From the NCBI GenBank assembly GCA_905221605.1, contig CAJNDS010000459.1:126001-136094 (forward strand): 10,094 bases of DNA, read 5' to 3'. This document shows, in pieces, positions 6,221-10,094 of this stretch (position 1 is the first letter of the stretch; each line of letters opens with the position of its first letter). Position numbers and translations under genes: made by a program. The notes beneath the pieces are model-generated. The model searched no databases. It saw only the letters and a program-made list of their open reading frames with translations, and was not told the DNA's origin. Source of the DNA: Symbiodinium natans. Its lineage: Eukaryota; Sar; Dinophyceae; Suessiales; Symbiodiniaceae.

Positions 6221-6309
6221 CCCTAAAAACCCTAAACCCTGAACCCTGAACCCTAAACCCTGAACCCCGAAACCCTAAACCCTAAACCCTAAACCCTGAA
6301 CCCTAAACC
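6221..6309 (-). repeat. CCCTAAA/CCCTGAA array
   Basis: About 12 units; CCCTGAA variants are common. It ends in the fold-back at 6294-6319. Confidence 0.95.
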
Positions 6310-6319
6310 GGGTTCAGGG
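6294..6319. repeat. Second telomere fold-back junction
   Basis: CCCTGAACCC and GGGTTCAGGG are perfect 10-bp arms around TAAACC. Both arms carry the same TTCAGGG variant, so one is probably a copy of the other. Confidence 0.88.
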
Positions 6320-6340
6320 TTCAGGGCTTCGCTGTTGCAC

Positions 6341-6420
6341 GCCAAAAGGGCGCCGTCCAGGCCCTCGCAGGGCAGCAGCCCGAGCCAGGGCGTTCCACCC
6401 CGCTGGATCCACCAGTGGTC
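6341..6420 (-). CDS. Weak exon candidate in GC-rich island
   Basis: This 80-nt stretch is the most GC-rich island between the motif A exons and the ILPET exons. On the minus strand an acceptor AGTGCAG|G at 6421 precedes it, and a GTGCAA donor follows at 6340. In the phase left by the 6977 donor it reads PLVDPAGWNALARAAALRGP and then GRRPFG, which could be a poor TM4 (R-G-x-G). Another minus frame has higher GC at third positions but reads DHWWIQRGGTPWLGLLPCEG, which is not MFS-like. The plus strand is open as well. The island looks coding in composition; frame and strand are unresolved. Confidence 0.22.
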
Positions 6421-6456
6421 CTGCACTCTTTCGGTCTGGGGGTTCAAAGGGTTCAA

Positions 6457-6783
6457 GGGGTTTAGGGTTTAAGGTTTGGGGTTCAGGGTTCAGGGTTTAG
6501 GGTTTAGGGTGTGTATAGGGCTTAGGGTTTAGTTCAGCGGTTTAGTGGTTTAGGGGCTTAGGGTTTTGAGGGTTTGGGTTTATGGGTTCTGGGACTTTCG
6601 GGGGTCTTGGGGTTCAAGGAGTTGTTTAGGGTTTAGGGTTTAGGGTTCAGGGTTCAGGGTTCAGGGTCTAGGGTTTAGGGTTTAGGGTTTAGGGTTTAGG
6701 GTTTAGGGTTTAGGGTTTAGGGTTTAGGGTTTAGGGTTTAGGGCTTAGGGTTTGGGGTTTGGGGTTTGGGGTTTGGGGTTTAG
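6457..6783 (+). repeat. Long TTTAGGG array with variant clusters
   Basis: A degenerate left third (6457-6625) leads into TTCAGGG units, about 11 near-perfect TTTAGGG, and four TTTGGGG at the right end. An 82-codon plus-strand ORF over 6752-7000 is repeat-derived. Confidence 0.96.
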
Positions 6784-6849
6784 GCAGCTGTGTGGGATTC
6801 TCCATCATACACTCAGGGTCTCAAGCAAGGGAGAGGACTCAATCCAAAT

Positions 6850-6946
6850 CCCCAAACCCCCAAATCCCCCAAAAACCATACCTTGTAAACCAAATCCTAA
6901 ACTTAAAACTCTAAACCTGAAACCTAAACCCAAAACCATAAACCCT
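6850..6946 (-). repeat. Degenerate C-strand block
   Basis: CCCCAAA, CCTAAAC and ACTCTAAAC-type units, heavily decayed. Confidence 0.75.
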
Positions 6947-6976
6947 TATGAGGATCACGAACCCAGAACCAACTGC

Positions 6977-7047
6977 TTCTTGGGTCCGTGGCCGCAGTGA
7001 GCAGGGCGCGGATGGTGACAGTGAGGCACGCGGCTAGGACCAAGCGC
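6977..7047 (-). CDS. Putative exon, MFS transporter end of motif A and TM3
   Basis: This is a 71-nt minus-strand exon candidate. The leading G completes the AA left by the exon ending at 7847 to give Lys, followed by RLVLAACLTVTIRALLTAAT and DPR. The join therefore reads ...ADNGRKRLVLAACL..., the expected order of motif A followed directly by a TM3 helix of about 19 residues. The acceptor is GTCTTTGCAAG|G at 7048. A GC donor (AGAA|GCAGTT, 6976) resembles the donor of the previous exon. A GT donor at 6962 is possible and would add SSWFW. The intervening intron of about 800 nt holds a telomere-like array, a 9-bp satellite and a diverged local duplication. An ORF in another minus frame over this stretch (to 7185) is made partly of telomere repeat and is not favoured. 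Confidence 0.55.
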
Positions 7048-7072
7048 CTTGCAAAGACAAGAACTGAAAGTC

Positions 7073-7134
7073 TTAACCCTAAACCCTAAGCCCAAAACCT
7101 CAACCCTAAACCCGAAACCCCAAACCCTAAACGT
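7073..7134 (-). repeat. CCCTAAA block with variants
   Basis: About eight units including CCCGAAA and CCTCAAC. It lies just upstream, on the minus strand, of the TM3 exon candidate's acceptor. Confidence 0.9.
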
Positions 7135-7252
7135 TAACAGTTGTTGGTTCCATAGCTTCTGAGACGGTACCGACTGAGAGCTCACCCTTTGGATCTAACC
7201 TAGGAGGAAACATGCTGAGGAAGCATGCTGTCCTTTTTGTGTTTAACTAGGA

Positions 7253-7423
7253 GGGTTTAGGGTTTAGGGTTTAGGGTGTAGGGTTTAGGGTTTAGGGTTT
7301 AGGGTTTAAGGTTTAGGGTTTAGGGTTTAGGGTTTAGGGTTTAAGGTTTAGGGTTTAGGGTTTAGGGTTTAGGGTTTAGGGTTTAGGGTTTAGGGTTTAC
7401 GGTTTAGGGCTGAAGGTTTAGGG
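7253..7423 (+). repeat. Long TTTAGGG array
   Basis: About 23 units, mostly perfect, with TTTAAGG, TGTAGGG and TTTACGG singletons. It falls inside the proposed intron 7846-7048. Confidence 0.97.
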
Positions 7424-7431
7424 CTACAAGC

Positions 7432-7627
7432 TACAAGTAGGGTTCTAAGTAGGGTAACTCTGGTTATAACCTTATTCAGGAGACTTCTAACCCTACGCAT
7501 AAGTACAGCTGCTCAGTGCTCATGAACCTTCAAGTAGGGTTGTAGGGCTCTAAGCAAGGTTACAAGTAGAGCTACAAGTACGGCAACTACGGTTAAAACC
7601 TCTGTACCCACGAGCCTTCAAGTAGGG
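7432..7627 (+). repeat. Diverged local duplication rich in TACAAGTAGGG
   Basis: 7432-7472 aligns without gaps to 7561-7601 (32 of 41 identical). CATGAACCTTCAAGTAGGG at 7521 aligns to 7609-7627 (17 of 19). TACAAGTAGGG may itself be an extended telomere-like unit. Confidence 0.75.
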
Positions 7628-7643
7628 CAGCAATTATTCCGGC

Positions 7644-7801
7644 CCCTACAAACCCTACAAACCCTACAAACCCTACAAACCCTGCAAACCCTGCAAACCC
7701 TGCAAACCCTGCAAACCCTGCAAACCCTGCAAACCCTGCAAACCCTGCAAACCCTGCAAACCCTGCAAACCCTGCAAACCCTGCAAACCCTAAACCCTAA
7801 A
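7644..7801 (-). repeat. 9-bp telomere-derived array TTTGTAGGG/TTTGCAGGG
   Basis: Plus-strand CCCTACAAA is repeated four times (7644-7679), then CCCTGCAAA twelve times (7680-7787), all exact, then two CCCTAAA. The unit is the telomere heptamer with two extra bases. The minus frame reads as a Val-Cys-Arg repeat within a 97-codon ORF (7618-7911), which I treat as an exon reading into its intron. Confidence 0.95.
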
Positions 7802-7846
7802 CCCTGTGATCGTGTCGATAGGGTAAAGATGATATGGTCGAGTTGC

Positions 7847-7915
7847 TTGCGGCCGTTATCGGCCATCTTCCCGACCACCACGCTGGAGACGAGCATGCCG
7901 AGGTGCGCCACGATC
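7847..7915 (-). CDS. Putative exon, MFS transporter TM2 and start of motif A
   Basis: This is a 69-nt minus-strand exon candidate. After one G it reads IVAHLGMLVSSVVV (hydrophobic, TM2-like) and then GKMADNGR. This matches MFS motif A (G-x-L-A-D-R-x-G-R-K/R), which lies in the cytoplasmic loop between TM2 and TM3 and controls the conformational switch of these secondary transporters. Codons are strongly G/C-ending, unlike the repeats around it. The acceptor is a pyrimidine-rich stretch ending CCCTGAG|G at 7916. The proposed donor is a GC site, CGCAA|GCAACT, at 7846. Joining to 7047 restores K-R and continues straight into TM3. Motif A is one residue short between D and G. Without splicing, the frame runs on into the 9-bp repeat array as a Val-Cys-Arg repeat, which is not credible protein. 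A pseudogene fragment is the alternative. Substrate cannot be predicted. Confidence 0.6.
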
Positions 7916-7933
7916 CTCAGGGTGTGTTGAAAA

Positions 7934-8009
7934 AGGGTTGAGGGGTTTAGGGTTTGGGGTTTAGGGTTCAGGGCTTAGGGTTTGGGGCTAGGGTTTAGGG
8001 TTTAGGGTT
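7934..8009 (+). repeat. TTTAGGG block with TTTGGGG variants
   Basis: About ten units. It lies next to the acceptor of the motif A exon candidate. Confidence 0.93.
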
Positions 8010-8167
8010 CTCAAACTCATCCGGAGTCTAGGTAGGGCCCTTCAAGCTCCCTGAAAGAGACTCTCAGCGAGGGCCTCCTAAACCCAATATATCCCATGGC
8101 GCTGCCCAGAACCCTGAAACCCATAAGGACTTGGAAAGTCCCGAAAAGAAGCCCGGGTCTGACTGAA
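8010..8167. other. Island with partly telomere-like minus ORF
   Basis: The minus strand is open for about 55 codons (GLLFGTFQVLMGF..., then ELEGPYLDSG). Part of this is translated telomere-like DNA, so the hydrophobic look is not evidence for TM1. A good acceptor, GAGTCTCTTTCAG|G near 8056, precedes the ELEGPYLDS stretch. Confidence 0.3.
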
Positions 8168-8336
8168 TAGGGTTTAGGGTTTAGGGTTTGGGGTTTGGGG
8201 TTTGGGGTTCGGGGTCTGGGGTTTGGGGTGTAAGGTGTATAGGGGTTTAGGGTTTAGGGTTTGGGGTTTAGGGTTTAGGGTTGAGGGTTGAGGGTGGAGG
8301 GTTGAGGGTTGAGGGTTTAGGGTTTAGGGTTTAGGG
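8168..8336 (+). repeat. TTTAGGG array with TTTGGGG and TTGAGGG clusters
   Basis: About 24 units, with four TTTGGGG-like units on the left and five TTGAGGG-like units (one TGGAGGG) at 8280-8318. Confidence 0.96.
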
Positions 8337-8981
8337 CGTCTCGCCGCGCAGCGGCAGTAAGTGCCATGTGTAAATGGCGCCCCTACACACACAGGGGGTG
8401 TGGGGGGGGCGGCATGTCACGCGAAGGCATCTGTTCTTTCTCCCCACCCGCTGTGAGCTTTCAAAGGCCACCACCCAAACCACTGCCTTTTAGGGGTCAG
8501 GTAAGGGAAAACACAGGAGGGGCCAGAAGCTGGGGACCAGTTGAGCGGGCCAGAGTCGAGGGCAGGGGGGCCAGGGCCCCATCAAGGGAGGATCAGAGGA
8601 GGGTATCTTTTGGGTCCAGGCACCCTAGAAAAGGGTGGGTACGGCCGAAGCAGGCCGGGTGGGAATTTCGGGCCAAACCCACCAATATAGGGGGCCCTGT
8701 CCGGCAGGATATGAGAAATCTTCAACGTACCCCCCTGGGCATACCCTTAAAGGTAATCAACGGGCATGAGAACATCCCTCCTCATGATCTCCTTTTCTCG
8801 GCTAAGGGGTATGGCTTTGGGGTATTTTGACAACTGTATAGGGATTTGTAGAGGAGATCTTCTCCTGGGGGTCCCTACATGAAGCCACAAATTCTAACCC
8901 CTAGCGGGCTGGGGGGTCCGCATACCCTGAAGGGGATTGTAAAGCACAAGGGGCTGCGCGATGCGAAGTTTGGGTACGTCT
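8337..8981. other. Largest repeat-free island, G-rich, with unassigned 154-codon ORF
   Basis: This 645-bp stretch has no telomere heptamers. The plus strand is G- and A-rich and carries the longest ORF of the window (8366-8830, 154 codons). The protein is rich in Arg, Gly and Pro and ends HDLLFSAKGYGFGVF. A further plus-strand stretch at 8932-8979 reads LKGIVKHKGLRDAKFGYV. The phrases KGYGF and GIVK...FGYV faintly resemble cold-shock-domain RNA-binding motifs but are too short to assign. Composition alone can keep a G-rich frame open, and the minus strand is also partly open. An inserted mobile element or a decayed gene are both possible. CGGCAGTAAGT at 8351-8361 could be a plus-strand donor. 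Confidence 0.3.
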
Positions 8982-9077
8982 GAAACCCTACATCTTGAAT
9001 CCTAAACCCTGGCTTGCCCTAGGCCCTAAGCCCGAAAACCGAAGCCCTAAACCCTAAACCCTAAACCCGAAACCCCA
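8982..9077 (-). repeat. CCCTAAA block, partly degenerate
   Basis: Scattered CCCTAAA units, then four in tandem near 9043-9070. Confidence 0.9.
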
Positions 9078-9078
9078 C

Positions 9079-9160
9079 ATCCTTTCATCCTTTCATAGGA
9101 GCCAGGGCTCTGCGCGGCGGATGTGTAGCTGATGGCTTGCCCAGGAAGCAGCATGGAGGC
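9079..9160 (-). CDS. Weak exon candidate, possible N-terminal hydrophilic part
   Basis: This minus-strand island has acceptor GTTACTTGCTAG|G at 9161 and a GT donor at 9078 (GGAT|GTGG). Read from the first base it gives ASMLLPGQAISYTSAAQSPG and SYERMKG, with GC-rich third positions. It lies upstream of the motif A exon, so it could belong to the N-terminal tail of the transporter. On the plus strand the same island has a tempting acceptor, a duplicated CATCCTTT then CATAG|GAG at 9100, followed by a short open stretch to TAG. Strand is therefore not certain. Confidence 0.25.
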
Positions 9161-9184
9161 CTAGCAAGTAACTTGGGCCTACAC

Positions 9185-9281
9185 CCCCTAAATCCTAAAC
9201 CCTAAACCCTAGCCCTAAACCCTAAACCCAAACCCCAAACCCGAAACCCCAAGCCCTAAACCCGAAAACCCGAAGCCCTAG
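9185..9281 (-). repeat. CCCTAAA block with CCCGAAA/CCCCAAA variants
   Basis: About 13 units with variants concentrated at the right. Confidence 0.94.
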
Positions 9282-9283
9282 AC

Positions 9284-9341
9284 TGCTTGGGCGCCTCGGC
9301 ATTAAGGCCCGGCGTGTCTAAGAAACTTGGACTGCCGAAAG
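9284..9341 (-). CDS. Weak exon candidate, possible N-terminal part
   Basis: This 58-nt minus-strand candidate follows a good acceptor, CACTTCTCTCCAG at 9342. In the open frame it reads FGSPSFLDTPGLNAEAPK and ends CA|GTCTAG with a GT donor at 9283. The peptide is hydrophilic, as expected for a cytoplasmic tail before TM1. The phase at its end does not fit the preferred frame of the 9160 candidate, so at least one of the two is misread or unrelated. Confidence 0.22.
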
Positions 9342-9354
9342 CTGGAGAGAAGTG

Positions 9355-9492
9355 CTTAGGGCTTATGGTTTAGGGTTTGGGGTTTAGGGTTTAGGGTTTG
9401 GGGTTTGGGGTTTAGGGTGTGGGGTTTAGGGTTGGGAGGTTTAATTCGGGGTTAAATGTTTAGGGTTTCGGGGGGCTGGGGGCTTGGGTTCA
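9355..9492 (+). repeat. TTTAGGG block, degenerate at the right
   Basis: Nine TTTAGGG/TTTGGGG units (9368-9434), then irregular G-rich sequence. Confidence 0.9.
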
Positions 9493-9750
9493 GGCTTGAG
9501 GGGCTTTCGTGTCCTCATGAAGCGCCCTGTTGCCCACACTTACACCGCAAGAGTGCCTTGTGTGCAAGAGACGGGACTTGAAGTACGCTAGGAAGGAACG
9601 TGTTTGTTCATGGAGACCCAACTCATGGCAAACAAATGGGCTGTAAATCCTAAAGTAGATGAAAGCCTACGCCCAAACTCTCTGAACCCCCCCCCCTCCC
9701 CCCAACCCTAACCCCCCTAAAAAACTTCCGACGACCTTAAACCATAGACC
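9493..9750. other. Island without recognised gene
   Basis: The minus strand is open without an ATG for about 56 codons (about 9670-9505), including AYFKSRLLHTRHSCG after a CGTTCCTTCCTAG acceptor-like site. It could be an exon but has no recognisable motif. A C10-T-C6 tract lies at 9687-9703, followed by short CCCTAA-like units. Confidence 0.4.
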
Positions 9751-9810
9751 GTAAACCCTAAACCCTAAGCCCTAAGCCCTAAACCCTAAACCCTAAACCC
9801 TAAATCCTAC
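9751..9810 (-). repeat. CCCTAAA array
   Basis: Eight units including two CCCTAAG. Confidence 0.95.
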
Positions 9811-9834
9811 ACCTCCTAAACTCAACGATGTCTC

Positions 9835-9879
9835 CCATAGGGCTCCTCTTGCACCAAGATTTGGAGCTGGGCCATGTTC
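9835..9879 (-). CDS. Weak exon candidate with possible start Met
   Basis: This minus-strand candidate follows the acceptor-like CCTTCAACCTCAG|G at 9880. One frame has ATG at 9875-9873 and reads MAQLQILVQEEPYG, ending near a GA donor (9834) or a GT further left. All three frames are open here because the island is short. The plus strand offers a 30-codon ORF at 9828-9920 that runs into telomere repeat. This is listed only because it is the furthest-upstream exon-like island on the strand of the transporter. Confidence 0.18.
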
Positions 9880-9903
9880 CTGAGGTTGAAGGGGTTGACA
9901 TGA

Positions 9904-10094
9904 GAGGGTTGAGGGTGTAGGGTTTAGGGTTTAGGGTTGAGGGTTTAGGGTTTAGGGTTTCTGGGTTTGGGTTTAGGGTTTAGGGTTTAGGGTTTAGGGT
10001 TTAGGGTTTAGGGTTTAGGGTTTAGGGTTTAGGGTTTAGGGTTTAGGGTTTAGGGTTTAGGGTTTAGGGTTAGGTTTAGGGTTTAGGGTTTAGG
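9904..10094 (+). repeat. Terminal TTTAGGG array reaching the window edge
   Basis: A degenerate start (TTGAGGG, TGTAGGG) is followed by 14 consecutive perfect units at 9972-10069, one shortened TTAGG unit, then more perfect units to the edge. The G-rich strand points right, the orientation expected if a chromosome end lies to the right. Internal arrays with this orientation also occur in the window, so that is not proof. Confidence 0.97.

Noticed and set aside
6752-7185. ORFs of 82 and 76 codons around 6752-7185
   Set aside because: Large parts are translated TTTAGGG/CCCTAAA repeat (GFRV- and NPKP-type phrases). The transporter exon lies in another minus frame.
7618-7846. Continuation of the 97-codon minus ORF as a Val-Cys-Arg repeat protein
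   Set aside because: The Val-Cys-Arg repeat is just the 9-bp satellite translated. Only the first part (7915-7847) looks like protein, and it is better explained as an exon.
8013-8190. Minus ORF GLLFGTFQVLMGF as TM1 of the transporter
   Set aside because: Its hydrophobic phrase is partly telomere-like DNA (GGGTTTCAGGGTT), so hydrophobicity is not informative.
473-10094. CRISPR array or bacterial repeat locus
   Set aside because: Units are 7 bp, contiguous and telomere-type; there are no spacers of even length and no cas-like genes.
1-10094. tRNA, 5S rRNA or spliced-leader RNA genes
   Set aside because: I looked for internal promoter boxes, GGTTC-type T-loops in tRNA context and the conserved dinoflagellate leader end, and saw none convincing by eye.

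Overview
The window is eukaryotic nuclear DNA. About half of it is built from the heptamer TTTAGGG/CCCTAAA (the Arabidopsis-type telomere repeat, also known from green algae, chromerids and dinoflagellates) and its variants. The repeats lie in more than thirty blocks of about 15 to 390 bp on both strands, separated by 50-650 bp of non-repeat DNA. I find no complete open gene, no recognisable rRNA or tRNA gene, no CRISPR and no bacterial gene organisation.

The main result is on the minus strand. Several non-repeat islands read as very short, GC-rich exons of one major facilitator superfamily (MFS) transporter, with the telomeric repeats inside the introns. From right to left: 7915-7847 encodes TM2 and the first part of MFS motif A (VVVGKMADNGR). 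7047-6977 completes the motif (K-R) and gives TM3. 3449-3410, 2408-2366 and 1373-1307 join in phase into two more membrane spans ending in the typical post-helix motif ILPET. Each of the three junctions that can be tested keeps the reading frame with a GC donor, an AG acceptor and a G as first exon base. Weaker exon candidates lie upstream (9.9, 9.3 and 9.1 kb) and in between (6.4 and 3.7 kb). GC-donor introns, AG|G acceptors, tiny exons and TTTAGGG repeats together suggest a dinoflagellate, possibly Symbiodiniaceae or a relative. That assignment is inference.

Layout: 1-475 unique DNA; 475-1300 mixed G-strand and C-strand blocks with a 32-bp tandem repeat at 1057-1133; 1304-3450 the ILPET-end exons among arrays; 3480-4860 the densest and most degenerate telomere-like DNA, with a T20G19 tract; 5040-6450 islands with a TA microsatellite, a 19-bp palindrome and fold-back telomere junctions; 6450-7920 the motif A exons and an unusual 9-bp array (TTTGCAGGG); 8337-8981 the largest repeat-free island, G-rich and unassigned; 8982-9910 C-strand and G-strand blocks around possible N-terminal exons; 9904-10094 a long homogeneous TTTAGGG array running to the window edge.

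If the gene model holds, the protein is an integral-membrane transporter of unknown substrate. The window would hold part of its N-terminal region and either TM5-6 or TM11-12. Whether the gene is intact cannot be decided from the sequence alone. All exon calls rest on motifs, phase and splice signals read by eye.
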